Source: Nocardiopsis prasina DSM 43845 (GTDB lineage Bacteria > Actinomycetota > Actinomycetes > Streptosporangiales > Streptosporangiaceae). From it: DNA of 58,917 nucleotides. Below the pieces are notes generated by a model. It was not told the DNA's origin and did no database searches. It was given only the letters and a program-made list of their open reading frames with translations. The stretch is from contig NZ_ANAE01000110.1 of assembly GCF_000341265.1 (NCBI RefSeq), positions 1-58,917 on the forward strand, written 5' to 3'. This document shows, one piece after another, positions 1 to 8,303 of this stretch. The number at the start of each line of letters is the position of its first letter. The stretch's first letter is position 1. The position numbers were made by a program, and so were the translations under genes.

Positions 1-359
1 TCCACCAGTTCGCGGGTGGCGGCGTAGTCGAGCCCCATGTTGCGCTGGGCGGTGTCCATCGCCTCGGCGACACCGAGGCCCAGGTCCCACACCCGTCGGC
101 GGAACCCCAGCGTGGAGTCCCAGTCCACCTCGGTGGGGGCACCGGGCACGTTGTTCCCCCAGGGCAACGGCACCACGTGGGCGGCGGCGTAGACCGACCG
201 CACCCGGTGGTGTCCGCGCGGCCGGACCGCCTCCGGCGCGGCCGCGAGGGTGAGCCGGTCGACGCGGCCCGAGGAGCGCGGCAGGAGCACCTGCGGAGCG
301 GAGCCCGGGTCGGGCGCCTCCTCAGGAGGCCCGGAGGGGTCGGGGCGGCCCGCGGTCAT
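1..359 (-). CDS. DUF993 family protein, 3' part outside window
   Basis: Only the first about 119 codons are present; the reading frame runs off the left edge. The visible residues include YAAAHVV, NNVPGAPTEVDWD and GVAEAMDTAQRNMGLDYAAT, which I recognise as the N-terminal half of the DUF993 family, a TIM-barrel group related to dihydrodipicolinate synthase-like lyases. The biochemical role of the family is not established to my knowledge; association with sugar-acid or keto-sugar breakdown is an inference from neighbours. The start codon overlaps the stop of the upstream oxidoreductase in an ATGA arrangement, so the two are probably translationally coupled as the last genes of the LacI-controlled transport operon. 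Confidence 0.85.
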   Translation of the reverse strand, partial: MTAGRPDPSGPPEEAPDPGSAPQVLLPRSSGRVDRLTLAAAPEAVRPRGHHRVRSVYAAAHVVPLPWGNNVPGAPTEVDWDSTLGFRRRVWDLGLGVAEAMDTAQRNMGLDYAATRELV

Positions 360-1516
360 CGCCCCGCCTCCGCGTCGTCACCGAGCGCGATCCGACGGCC
401 CTCGGCGGCGGATTCGAGGCCCCGCTCCGCGAGCAGCACGCCGCGCGCGGCCGAGGCGAAGTCGAACCGGTGCGGGCGGCCCGCCACGTAGTCGCGCAGG
501 TACTCCTCCCACTGCGCCCGGAAACCGTTGCCGAACTCCGCGTTGTCGGGCACGCGGCTCCAGTCAGAACGGTAGTCGTGGGTGTCGGCGAGGTCGGGGT
601 TCCACACCGGCCGGGGCGTCGTCTCGCGAGTCTGCACCCGCCCGTTGAACAGCCCCACCACGGCCGAACCGTGGGTGCCGTCCACCTGGAACTCCACCAG
701 TTCGTCGCGGTCCACGCGCACGCACCAGCTGGAGTTCATCTGGACCACGGTGCCCTCGCCCACCTCGAAGATCGCGTAGGCGGCGTCGTCGGCGGTCGCG
801 GCGTAGGTGGCACCGCGTTCGTCGACCCGCTCGGGGATGTGCGTGGCGGTGTGCGCGTACACCGAGCGCACCGGGCCGAAGAGGTGCTCGAAGACGTAGT
901 TCCAGTGCGGGAACATGTCCACCACGATCCCGCCGCCGTCCTCCTTGCGGTAGTTCCAGCTGGGCCGCTGGGCGGGCTGCCACCCGCCCTCGAACACCCA
1001 GTAGCCGAACTCGCCGCGGACCGAGAGGACCCGGCCGAAGAAGCCGGAGTCGACCAGCCGCTTCAGCTTGAGCAGCCCCGGCAGGTACAGCTTGTCGTGC
1101 ACCACGCCGTTGTGCAGGCCGGCGCGCTCGACCTCGCGGGCCAGCTCCTCGGCCTCCGCGTGGGTCTCGGCGGTCGGCTTCTCGCTGTAGATCGCCTTGC
1201 CCGCCGCGATGGCCCTGCGCAGGGCGGGCACGCGGGCGCTGGTGAGCAGGAAGTCCGCGTAGACGCCCAGCCCGTCGTCGGTGAGCGCCGAGTCCAGGTC
1301 GGTGGTGTACTCGTCGACGTCGTGCCGCAGGGCGATGCGGTCGAGCTTCTCCTTGTCGCGCCCCACGAGGACGGGGCGGATCGGCACCCGGGAGCCGTCG
1401 GGCAGGGCGAGCCCGCCCTCGTCCCGGATGGCGAGGATGGACCGCACCAGGTGCTGGCGGTAGCCCATGCGGCCGGTGACACCGTTGAGGATGATCCCGA
1501 TCGTCTGTGTCGTCAT
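356..1516 (-). CDS. Gfo/Idh/MocA family oxidoreductase
   Basis: A 386-residue protein of the NAD(P)-dependent sugar-oxidoreductase superfamily. The N-terminal Rossmann fold begins at residues 6-18 with IILNGVTGRMGYR, and the family SEKP motif lies at 111-114. The C-terminal half carries the usual substrate domain with GGGIVVDMFPHW. Family members oxidise or reduce sugars, often at C2 or C3 of glycosides. I chose the ATG giving MTTQTIG; the open frame extends upstream but there it overlaps the ATPase gene. It sits 47 bp behind the ABC ATPase and overlaps the DUF993 gene by 4 bp, so it belongs to the same operon. The substrate is unknown; a sugar or glycoside is likely. Confidence 0.88.
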   Translation of the reverse strand: MTTQTIGIILNGVTGRMGYRQHLVRSILAIRDEGGLALPDGSRVPIRPVLVGRDKEKLDRIALRHDVDEYTTDLDSALTDDGLGVYADFLLTSARVPALRRAIAAGKAIYSEKPTAETHAEAEELAREVERAGLHNGVVHDKLYLPGLLKLKRLVDSGFFGRVLSVRGEFGYWVFEGGWQPAQRPSWNYRKEDGGGIVVDMFPHWNYVFEHLFGPVRSVYAHTATHIPERVDERGATYAATADDAAYAIFEVGEGTVVQMNSSWCVRVDRDELVEFQVDGTHGSAVVGLFNGRVQTRETTPRPVWNPDLADTHDYRSDWSRVPDNAEFGNGFRAQWEEYLRDYVAGRPHRFDFASAARGVLLAERGLESAAEGRRIALGDDAEAGR

Positions 1517-1563
1517 GTCGTGCAGGTCCTGTCCAGTTGCGGTCGGTCGACCGTGGCTCGGGG

Positions 1564-2403
1564 TCAGTCGGCGGTGGCGGTGGAGCCCAGGAGTTCGCGG
1601 ATCCGTGCGGTCACGCGCTGGAACTCGGGGTTCTCCAGGGTGGGTTCGTACTCGCGGTGGCCGGGGATGGCGATGTCGAACTCCTCGATCACGCGGCCGG
1701 GGCGCGGCCCCATCACCACTGAGCGGGAGGCCAGGTACACGGCCTCGGCCACCGAGTGCGTCACCAGCACCACCGTCATGCCGGTGGCCTCCCAGATGCG
1801 ACGCAGCTCGACGTTCATGTTCTCCCTGGTCAGCGCGTCGAGGGCGCCGAAGGGTTCGTCCATGAGCAGCACGTCGGGTTCGTGCAGGAGGGCCCGGCAG
1901 AGGGAGACGCGCTGCTGCATGCCGCCGGAGAGCTCGAAGGGCATGGCCTTCTCGAAACCGGTCAGTCCGGTCATCTCCATCAGCTCGTCGGTGCGCTTGC
2001 GTGCCCACGCCTTGGGGAGCCCGCGCATCTCGGCCTGGAAGAGGATGTTGTCGCGGGCGTTGCGCCAGTCCAGGAGCGCCGCCCTCTGGAAGACGAACCC
2101 GACGTCGCGGCGGGGCCCCGTCACGGGTGTCCCGCGCAGCGTCACTCCGCCGGCGCTGGTCCCGGTCAGCCCGGCGATCACCCGCAGCAGGGTGGACTTG
2201 CCGCAGCCGGAGGGGCCCGCGATGCTGAGGAACTCGCCGTGCTGGATGGTGAGGTCGATGCCGCTGAGCGCGTGCACCGTGCGGTCCTTGGTCTGGAAGG
2301 TGACGTCGACCCCGTGGATGTCGACCATCGGCCCCGGGCCCTGCGGGGGACCGCCACCCGCGCCGTCCCGGGCGCGGTCCGCTGTCCTGGCGAACATGCT
2401 CAC
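1564..2403 (-). CDS. ABC transporter ATPase, NitT/TauT (SsuB/TauB-like) type
   Basis: A 279-residue nucleotide-binding subunit. Walker A is GPSGCGKST at 63-71, the Q-loop is FVFQ at 103-106, the signature is LSGGMQQR at 158-165 and Walker B is VLLMDEP at 178-184. Subfamily signs are the nitrate/sulfonate/pyrimidine (NitT) type rather than the usual sugar type. The GTG start overlaps the TGA of the binding-protein gene in a GTGA arrangement. A second possible start is the internal Met at position 26 (MVDIHGVDV), because the first 25 residues lie outside the ABC fold. It powers uptake with the adjacent permease and lipoprotein. Confidence 0.93.
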   Translation of the reverse strand: MSMFARTADRARDGAGGGPPQGPGPMVDIHGVDVTFQTKDRTVHALSGIDLTIQHGEFLSIAGPSGCGKSTLLRVIAGLTGTSAGGVTLRGTPVTGPRRDVGFVFQRAALLDWRNARDNILFQAEMRGLPKAWARKRTDELMEMTGLTGFEKAMPFELSGGMQQRVSLCRALLHEPDVLLMDEPFGALDALTRENMNVELRRIWEATGMTVVLVTHSVAEAVYLASRSVVMGPRPGRVIEEFDIAIPGHREYEPTLENPEFQRVTARIRELLGSTATAD

Positions 2404-3455
2404 TGCCCTTCCGTGGTGAAGGAGGCGTCGAAGTACGTGCCGGTCTCCTTGGCCTCGTTGATCAGCCCGGCCTCGGCAAGGACCTCGATGGTCTGCCGCC
2501 AGTCCTCCTCCGAGGTGTGGCCGGGCTCCAGGCCCTCACTGTTCTCGGTGTGAAGGAGCTCGATGGTCCCCTGCCACTGCTCCAGGAGCACCTCACCGCT
2601 GGGCATCTGCGGGTTCTGGCCCTCCATGGAGGCGACCGCGTCCTCCGGTGCCTCCTGCGCGGCGGTGAAGGCCGCGGAGGTGGCCGTGACCATGCGCTGG
2701 ACCAGGTCGGGGTCGTCCGCGATGGTCGAGGAGTGGGCGAGCAGACCGTTACTGAAGAAGCTCAGCCCGGCGTCGGAGTAGCGCAGGTAGTTGACCTCCT
2801 TGCCGCTCTCGGCGGAGATCTTGGGTCCCTGGTCGTGGCCGAAGCCGATGAGCGCGTCCACCTGGCCGGAGATCAGCGCCGCGTTCTTGCCCGCCGAGTC
2901 GAGGTTCTGCTGCTCGACGTCGTCCTCGGTGAGCCCGACCGCCTCCAGGTACATGGGGAAGGTGAGGGTGACCGCGTCTCCGGCGGAGACCGCGATGGTT
3001 CGGCCCTTGAGGTCGTCCGGTCCGGAGATGTCGGTCTCCGCGAAGTACTGGACGGCGGCGGGGGTGGACTGGAGGTAGACGCCCACGGAGCGCACGTCCA
3101 CGCCCTCGTCCACGTTGGCGAGCAGGGCGGGGGTGTCGGCCCAGCCGAAGTCGAAGCTCTGCTGGCCGATGGCCTGCACGGTCCGGGCGGAGCCCTGCCC
3201 CGCCTCGATGGTGAGGTCGATCCCGTGCTCCTCGAAGATCCCCTCCTCGACGCCGTAGTAGAAGGGGGCGTGTTCGCCGTAGGGGTACCAGTTGAGCTGC
3301 AACGTCACCGCGTCGGTGTCGCCGCTGGCGGCCGTCTCGCCGTCCCCGCCGCCGCAGGCGACGAGGGCCAGGGCGCTCACCCCGGCCGCGAGGGCGGTCA
3401 GGGCTGAGCGGGAGGCGGTGCGGTACTGCGTGGTGCGGGATTCTCGGGTGGCCAT
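2400..3455 (-). CDS. ABC transporter substrate-binding lipoprotein, NMT1/THI5-like
   Basis: A 351-residue exported binding protein. The signal peptide ends in a lipobox (LALVAC, Cys34), followed by a small linker rich in Gly and acidic residues. The mature part opens with LQLNWYPYGEHAPFYYG, typical of the NMT1/THI5 group that binds aromatic or pyrimidine-like ligands, alkanesulfonates or nitrate. The ATG was chosen because an AAGGA ribosome site lies 7 nt upstream; the longer open frame has a Pro-rich extension unlike a signal peptide. The gene lies 164 bp after the permease. That a binding protein of this class is linked to LacI regulators and sugar-type enzymes is unusual. Confidence 0.9.
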   Translation of the reverse strand: MATRESRTTQYRTASRSALTALAAGVSALALVACGGGDGETAASGDTDAVTLQLNWYPYGEHAPFYYGVEEGIFEEHGIDLTIEAGQGSARTVQAIGQQSFDFGWADTPALLANVDEGVDVRSVGVYLQSTPAAVQYFAETDISGPDDLKGRTIAVSAGDAVTLTFPMYLEAVGLTEDDVEQQNLDSAGKNAALISGQVDALIGFGHDQGPKISAESGKEVNYLRYSDAGLSFFSNGLLAHSSTIADDPDLVQRMVTATSAAFTAAQEAPEDAVASMEGQNPQMPSGEVLLEQWQGTIELLHTENSEGLEPGHTSEEDWRQTIEVLAEAGLINEAKETGTYFDASFTTEGQ

Positions 3456-3619
3456 GAGGGTTCCTTCGGGTGTTCCGGGAACGGCTGGGGAGGCTGGGGA
3501 GGGCCCGGGTGACCCGGGCGGTCCGGGCGCTCGGGTGCGTGGGGAGGGCACTGGGCCCTGGTGTGCCAGATGGGGCGCGGGGAGCAGGGTGCGGGTGCGG
3601 GTGCGCCGCCCGGGGCGGT

Positions 3620-4465
3620 TCAGCCCCGGTTGCGGCGCGTGGCGTGCCAGGGGATGAGGAGGGTCTCGGCGACCTGGATGATCGCGAAGAGCAGGACGCC
3701 CAGCGCGGACATGATGATCAGCGCGGCGAAGAGCATGGCGGTGTCGATGTTGCCGTTGGCCTGGAGGATCACGAAGCCCAGGCCGGAGTTGGCCCCCACG
3801 AACTCACCGACGACGGCGCCGGTGACGGCCAGGGTGGCGGCGATCTTGAGACCGGACAGCAGCTCGGGCAGGGCGGCCGGGAAGCGGACCTTCCAGAAGG
3901 TCTTGAGCCGCGAGGCCCCCATGGTGGAGGTGAGTTCGAGGAGTTCGGGGTCGACGGAGCGCAGGCCGCTGATCCCGGAGATCACCACCGGGAAGAAGGC
4001 CATGAGCACGGCCACGAGGATCTTCGGGCTGGCGCCGAAGCCCAGCCACACCACGAACAGCGGCGCGATCGCGATCTTCGGGATGACCTGCGCGAAGAGG
4101 ATCAGCGGGTAGAAGGTCTTCTCCAGTGTGGGCGAGTAGACCATCAGCACCGCGACGAGCACGCCGACCACCGCCGCGATCACGAACCCGGCGACGGTCT
4201 CCCCCGTGGTGACCAGCGTGTGGCCCCACAGGTAGTCGGGGTTGTCGGTAAACGCTTTCCAAGTGTCGACCGGCGAGGGGATGATGTAGGGCTGGACCAG
4301 CCCCGTGGACGTGACGGCGAACCACACCACCACGACGAGCGCGAGGAAGGTGGCGGGGTAGGCCGCCGCCGCGACCCGGCGCGAGGGACGACGTCCGCGC
4401 CCCCGGGTCCCGTCGGGGACCCGGGCGGATGGAGGAGCTGGGGCGGACTGAGTCTGTGGAGTCAT
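3620..4465 (-). CDS. ABC transporter permease, NitT/TauT (SsuC) type
   Basis: A 281-residue inner-membrane permease with a Pro- and Arg-rich cytoplasmic start and about six hydrophobic segments. The EAA-loop region reads ELTSTMGASRLKTFWKVRFP, as in SsuC/TauC proteins. I chose the ATG at 4465 because GAGGT lies 6 nt upstream; a GTG at 4483 would add six residues. It is the first gene of the minus-strand operon, behind a strong TTGACA-17-TAATAT promoter with two LacI-type operators downstream of it. A further operator-like sequence lies within the coding region at about 4247-4262. Confidence 0.92.
   Translation of the reverse strand: MTPQTQSAPAPPSARVPDGTRGRGRRPSRRVAAAAYPATFLALVVVVWFAVTSTGLVQPYIIPSPVDTWKAFTDNPDYLWGHTLVTTGETVAGFVIAAVVGVLVAVLMVYSPTLEKTFYPLILFAQVIPKIAIAPLFVVWLGFGASPKILVAVLMAFFPVVISGISGLRSVDPELLELTSTMGASRLKTFWKVRFPAALPELLSGLKIAATLAVTGAVVGEFVGANSGLGFVILQANGNIDTAMLFAALIIMSALGVLLFAIIQVAETLLIPWHATRRNRG
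4247..4262. promoter_or_regulatory. LacI-type operator-like site inside the permease gene
   Basis: The sequence GGTAAACGCTTTCCA lies inside the permease reading frame. It matches the GAAAGCGCTTTC-type half-sites of the intergenic operators at most positions. Its centre is about 271 bp from the nearer intergenic operator, a spacing that could support a repression loop. Function is inferred. Confidence 0.45.
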
Positions 4466-4516
4466 ACGGACCTCGTGTCGCACTTCGGGGGATGGCGGAA
4501 GAAGCCTCGGCTATGC

Positions 4517-4563
4517 TGGAAAGCGCTTACCCAGACGTTCCGGGAGCGGGATAGCGCTTTCCC
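4517..4563. promoter_or_regulatory. tandem LacI-type operators before the transport operon
   Basis: Two near-palindromes, GGAAAGCGCTTACC (4518-4531) and GGATAGCGCTTTCC (4549-4562), match the consensus of LacI-family regulators. Their centres are 31 bp apart, close to three helical turns, so bound proteins would lie on the same face. Both are just downstream of the predicted transcription start of the minus-strand operon, a position suited to repression. Confidence 0.8.
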
Positions 4564-4572
4564 GTTTCCGGA

Positions 4573-4601
4573 ATATTAAGTTCGCGTAGGTGGGGTGTCA
4601 A
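4573..4601 (-). promoter_or_regulatory. promoter of the ABC/oxidoreductase/DUF993 operon
   Basis: On the minus strand TTGACA (4601-4596) is followed after exactly 17 nt by TAATAT (4578-4573), near-consensus for the housekeeping sigma factor and among the best promoter matches I found in the window. Transcription should start near 4566, immediately before the first operator. Confidence 0.8.
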
Positions 4602-4627
4602 TGCCCCCACGAGGGACGGGACGGAAA

Positions 4628-5677
4628 ATGCGCAAGACGAGGACCAGGGCATCCAGCGGAAACCCGACCCTCACGGACGTGGCCGCACGGGCCGGGGTGT
4701 CCCTGGCGACGGCCTCCCGGGTACTCAACGACAGCGACCGCAAGGTCGGCCGCGAACACCGCGAGCGGGTCCTGCGCGCCGCGAGCGAACTCGACTACCG
4801 GACGGACCTGTCCGCGCAGGCCATGGCCCGGGGCAGCTCCCCGGTCCTGGCGCTGCTCGTCAGCAGCATCGACGACCCCTACTTCTCCGCCCTGGCCGCC
4901 GGGGTCGCCGACTCCGCCCACTCCCACGGCGTGATCGTGACCATCGCGATCACCGCGCGCGACAGCGAGCGGGAGCTCACCTCGGTGCGCACGCTCCGGG
5001 GGCAGCGCCCGCGCGCGATCCTCGTGGGCGGCAGCCGCATCTCGGACAACCCCCACACCGACGCGCTCCTCGCCGAGCTGCGGGGGTTCGCGGACAGCGG
5101 CGGCCGGACCCTCTTCCTGAGTCAGTCGGTGGGCGGCCTCGGCGCCGTGCACCCGGCCAACACCTCCGGGGCCAGGGAGCTCGGCACGGAGATCGCCCGG
5201 ATCGGGTACCGCCGCGCCGCAATGGTGACGGGCTCGGGGTCGCTGGTGACCGTGGCGGAGCGGACGGAAGGTTTGCGCCAGGGTCTCGCGACCCGTGGCG
5301 GCGGGATCTCCGTGGTCGAGAGCGACTCCTTCGACCGTTCCGGCGGCTACCGGGCCACCCTCCGGCTCATCCGTTCCGGCGGGATCAGGGACGTCGACGT
5401 GTTGTGCGCGGGCAACGACTTCATGGCGGTAGGCGCGATGACCGCCCTGCGCGACAACGGGATCCAGCCCGGCCGCGACGTCGCCGTCACCGGGTTCAAC
5501 GACATCGAGACCGCCGCGGACGTCACCCCCCAGCTCACGACGGTGCGGTTCCCGCTCGCCGCCATAGGACGCCAGGCCGCCGACCTCGCCCTGGACCCGA
5601 CCGCCCCGCTCACCGAGGACGTCTGCGTGCCCGGTGAGGTGATCATGCGCGACTCCTGCCCGCCGGTCGCGAGGTGA
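4628..5677 (+). CDS. LacI family transcriptional regulator (copy 1)
   Basis: A 349-residue repressor. The LacI helix-turn-helix covers residues 14-33 (TLTDVAARAGVSLATASRVL), followed by the hinge and a periplasmic-binding-protein-like sensor domain to the C-terminus (GFNDIETAADVTPQLTTVRF near the end). I chose the ATG at 4628 because the earlier GTG at 4595 would place coding sequence over the -35 box of the divergent operon; a weak GGGACGG sequence precedes the chosen start. It faces the ABC operon and most likely represses it through the AAGCGCTT sites. The sequence of its last codons is partly repeated about 165 bp downstream. Confidence 0.92.
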   Translation: MRKTRTRASSGNPTLTDVAARAGVSLATASRVLNDSDRKVGREHRERVLRAASELDYRTDLSAQAMARGSSPVLALLVSSIDDPYFSALAAGVADSAHSHGVIVTIAITARDSERELTSVRTLRGQRPRAILVGGSRISDNPHTDALLAELRGFADSGGRTLFLSQSVGGLGAVHPANTSGARELGTEIARIGYRRAAMVTGSGSLVTVAERTEGLRQGLATRGGGISVVESDSFDRSGGYRATLRLIRSGGIRDVDVLCAGNDFMAVGAMTALRDNGIQPGRDVAVTGFNDIETAADVTPQLTTVRFPLAAIGRQAADLALDPTAPLTEDVCVPGEVIMRDSCPPVAR

Positions 5678-5850
5678 GCCCGAGGTGTCCAGGGCGTCGG
5701 GGAGACCCGGGGTCTCCGGGCGTCCTGCGGACCCACCACACCAGGCCACCGACCGCCTGGGCCCGACTCCCCGCCCACCGAGGACGCCCATGCCCCCGGT
5801 GAGGTGATCATGCGCGGCCCTCGCTCCCACTCGCGAAGTGAAGCCGGGGA
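5611..5850 (+). repeat. tandem partial duplication of the LacI 3' end
   Basis: The end of the LacI gene (5611-5651) recurs at 5776-5816, an offset of 165 bp. A 20-bp core, CCGGTGAGGTGATCATGCGC, is identical at 5631-5650 and 5796-5815. Similarity resumes around TCGCGAGGTGAGCC at 5667 and TCGCGAAGTGAAGCC at 5831. The second copy has lost the stop codon frame. The 347-bp gap 5678-6024 between the two LacI genes holds this remnant and no gene that I can support. Confidence 0.75.
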
Positions 5851-6024
5851 GCACAGGGGTCCGGGAGCCCAGGGTGTCCCGCGGGGCCCCACGACGCGCG
5901 ACCAGGAACCCTCCCCGGTCCAGTGACCCTGACCGGGGGCGTGCGAGCGTTCGCGAACGAGGTCACTCCCCCGGTCATCGGGGGCCTCGCCCGGGTTCCG
6001 CGCGCAGACCCCCTCAGGGGAGTG

Positions 6025-7071
6025 TCATCCGGGGACCGGGCCGGTCGAGTCGCGGACGACCAGCTCGGTGCGCACGGTCAGGACCCCGCCGGGCGGGTCC
6101 TCCCGGGCGCCGACCGCGAGCATCCCGCTGGTGCGGCCCGCGTCCGCCAGCGGGATGCGCACGGTGGTGAGCGCCGGGACGGCGTCCAGGCTGAACGGAA
6201 GGTCGTCGAACCCGGCCACCGAAACGTCCCCTGGCACGTCCAGTCCGCGTGAGCGGAGTTCGGCGAGGGCGCCCAGCGCGGCGTTGTCGTTGCCCGCGAC
6301 CACCGCTGTGAGCCCGGGGGCCCGGCGCAGGAGTTCCGCCACCCCGGCCCGACCGGACTCGCGGTCGAAGTCGCTGGACGCCACCGGGCAGTCCCCCGCC
6401 GGCAGGCCGGCGTCCGCCAGGGCCCGGAGGTGCCCGTCCAGCCTCAGCCGCGAGGTCGTGCGGTGCTCCGGTCCGGTGAGGTAGCCGATGCTCCGGTGCC
6501 CCAGCGAGACCAGGTGCGCGGTGAGCCCTCGGGCGCCCTCCCGGTTGTCGAAGTCCACCGCGACCACCCCCGGCAGCGGTCCACCGTCGTGGCCGGTCAG
6601 GGGCGGGCGGCCGCACAGGACGACGCGCGATCCGGTGGACGTGAACTCGGCGATCTGGTCGACGAGGGCGTCGCGGTGGCCGGGGCCGCTCACCGATCCG
6701 CCGGTGAGCACCACGGACCGGGCCCGCTGCCTGCGCAGGAGCCTGAGGTAGCGCAGCTCGCGTTCGGCGGAGCTGCCCGTGTTGCACACGACCGCCAGGA
6801 CGTCGTCCTCGGCCATGGCGTCCTGGATTCCGCTGGCGATGACCCCGAAGAACGGGTCGGCGACGTCGTGTACCAGCACGCCGATGAGGTCGGAGCTGGA
6901 CGCCGCCAGGGCGCGGGCGTGGCCGTTGACCACGTAGTCCAGCTCCGCGACGGCCCGGTGGACCCGTTCCGCGGTGGCCCGCGCCACGGGGTAGTTGCCG
7001 TTGAGGACCCTGGACACCGTCGCCGGTGACACCCCGGCCCGCCGCGCCACGTCGGCGAGTGTGGTCGCCAT
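6025..7071 (-). CDS. LacI family transcriptional regulator (copy 2)
   Basis: A 348-residue repressor with an N-terminal HTH (TLADVARRAGVSPATVSRVL, residues 4-23) and a full-length sensor domain ending GDVSVAGFDDLPFSLDAVPA and so on. The ATG at 7071 puts the HTH directly at the N-terminus, as usual. It is transcribed away from the cupin gene. The perfect GAAAGCGCTTTC palindrome between the two genes is its likely target, but the two LacI paralogs may share operators because all sites in the region have the same core. Convergent with copy 1, it brackets the duplicated tail. Confidence 0.93.
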   Translation of the reverse strand: MATTLADVARRAGVSPATVSRVLNGNYPVARATAERVHRAVAELDYVVNGHARALAASSSDLIGVLVHDVADPFFGVIASGIQDAMAEDDVLAVVCNTGSSAERELRYLRLLRRQRARSVVLTGGSVSGPGHRDALVDQIAEFTSTGSRVVLCGRPPLTGHDGGPLPGVVAVDFDNREGARGLTAHLVSLGHRSIGYLTGPEHRTTSRLRLDGHLRALADAGLPAGDCPVASSDFDRESGRAGVAELLRRAPGLTAVVAGNDNAALGALAELRSRGLDVPGDVSVAGFDDLPFSLDAVPALTTVRIPLADAGRTSGMLAVGAREDPPGGVLTVRTELVVRDSTGPVPG

Positions 7072-7214
7072 CTCCGCCCTGGTCCCCCGTTCCGGCGCCT
7101 CCCGTCCCCGCCGCTGCCGCCAGCGGCGTACGGGGAGGCCCTCCCAGCAGTATGGCGAACTTCCAAGCCCGGCGCAGGCGGGGATCCGGCGCGAACGACC
7201 GCCTCAGGACTCCT

Positions 7215-7265
7215 TGACAGCGGCCGGGGACCGAACGTACTTTCTCCGAATAGAAAGCGCTTTCC
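7215..7265 (+). promoter_or_regulatory. promoter with overlapping LacI operator before the cupin gene
   Basis: TTGACA at 7215-7220 and TACTTT at 7240-7245 (19-nt spacer) form a probable promoter. The perfect 12-bp palindrome GAAAGCGCTTTC at 7254-7265 sits on the expected start site, the classical position for repression. Its core is the same as in the operators at 4517-4563. Confidence 0.75.
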
Positions 7266-7287
7266 CCCACGCGATCAGGGAGCCGCG

Positions 7288-8055
7288 TTGAGCCAGCACC
7301 CCCAGCCGACCAGCCCTGACGCCCCGACACCGACCCAGGGGCCGCCCGCGCTGCCCGGAGGGATCGGGCTGTCCCGGCTGCGCGTCTACGACTGGCCCGC
7401 CGCCCCGGAGTCCGACGGCCTCTGCGGCGGCACCCCGCACCTCCACCTGGCCTGCACCGAGGCGTACGCGGTGACCGGCGGTTCGGGCGCCGTGCAGACC
7501 CTCACCCCGGAGGGCTTCTCCTCCACCCCGCTCACCGAGGGCGACCTCCTCTGGTTCACCCCCGGAACCGTGCACCGCCTCGTCAACCACGACGGCCTGC
7601 GCATGATCGTCCTCATGCAGAACGCGGGCCTGCCCGAGGCGGGCGACGCCGTCCTCACCTTCCCCTCCGACGTCCTGGCCGACCCGGCCGCCTACGCGAG
7701 GGCGGCCGCCCTCGACCCCGCCGACCCCGAGGGCTCGGCCCGTGAGAGGCGCGAACTCGCCGTCTCCGGCTTCACCGAGCTGCGGAACCGCCTGGAGTCG
7801 GGCGACACCTCCGCGCTGACCGAACTGCACGCCGCCGCCCTGCGCCTGGTCTCCGGCCACCTGCCCGCCTGGCGGGCCAGGTTCGAGTTCGGACCGGCCG
7901 CCGAGGTGGCCCGCACCGCCGCCCACCTCGACGCCCTGGCCGAGGGAGACACCTCCCACCTGGCGTCCGCGTCGGTCCACCGGGGCGGAGCCTCCCCGGC
8001 CTGGGGCATGTGCGGACGGCTCGACAAGTACGAGAGAACCGAAAGGGCCGAGTGA
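7288..8055 (+). CDS. cupin domain protein
   Basis: A 255-residue protein starting at TTG, with AGGGAG 6 nt upstream. Cupin motif 1 is visible as HLHLACTEAYAVTGGSG and motif 2 as LLWFTPGTVHRL, including the HxH, Glu and late His positions that bind a metal. The C-terminal 120 residues look helical and have no recognised domain. Cupins of this type are isomerases, epimerases or sugar-binding proteins; no specific reaction can be read from the sequence. The single-gene LacI-controlled promoter and the following secreted protein suggest a role in the same carbohydrate pathway. Confidence 0.8.
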   Translation: MSQHPQPTSPDAPTPTQGPPALPGGIGLSRLRVYDWPAAPESDGLCGGTPHLHLACTEAYAVTGGSGAVQTLTPEGFSSTPLTEGDLLWFTPGTVHRLVNHDGLRMIVLMQNAGLPEAGDAVLTFPSDVLADPAAYARAAALDPADPEGSARERRELAVSGFTELRNRLESGDTSALTELHAAALRLVSGHLPAWRARFEFGPAAEVARTAAHLDALAEGDTSHLASASVHRGGASPAWGMCGRLDKYERTERAE

Positions 8056-8056
8056 G

Positions 8057-8090
8057 GCGGGGGATGACCGGGACGCCGGTCATCCCCCGC
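8057..8090 (+). terminator. perfect 15-bp hairpin after the cupin gene
   Basis: GCGGGGGATGACCGG (8057-8071) and CCGGTCATCCCCCGC (8076-8090) form a perfect stem with a GACG loop directly after the stop codon. There is no T-tract. The right-arm sequence GTCATCCCCCG occurs again near 8168. The rest of 8091-8303 holds no gene that I can support. Confidence 0.7.
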
Positions 8091-8303
8091 CCTTGTTCCA
8101 GCCCGCCCGAGCACCGGCACTCACCCCCCAGCAGCCGCCTCCGCCCCCAGCCCCGGGCACCCCCTCCCGTCATCCCCCGACCGTCCGGCAGGCGCGCCCT
8201 TGCCCGCGCACTTCGCCCTGCCCCGCCGTGCCCGAGGGCCCCTCCTCCGCCCGCGGCCACACCGAGTTCAGCACTCACCCGACCCGCACGAGGGAGTCTG
8301 TTC

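Noticed and set aside
470..2419. 649-codon open frame on the plus strand opposite the oxidoreductase and ATPase genes
   Set aside because: Composition is Val/Gly/Arg/Pro-rich with no domain; it is a shadow of two clear genes on the other strand, a usual effect of high GC.
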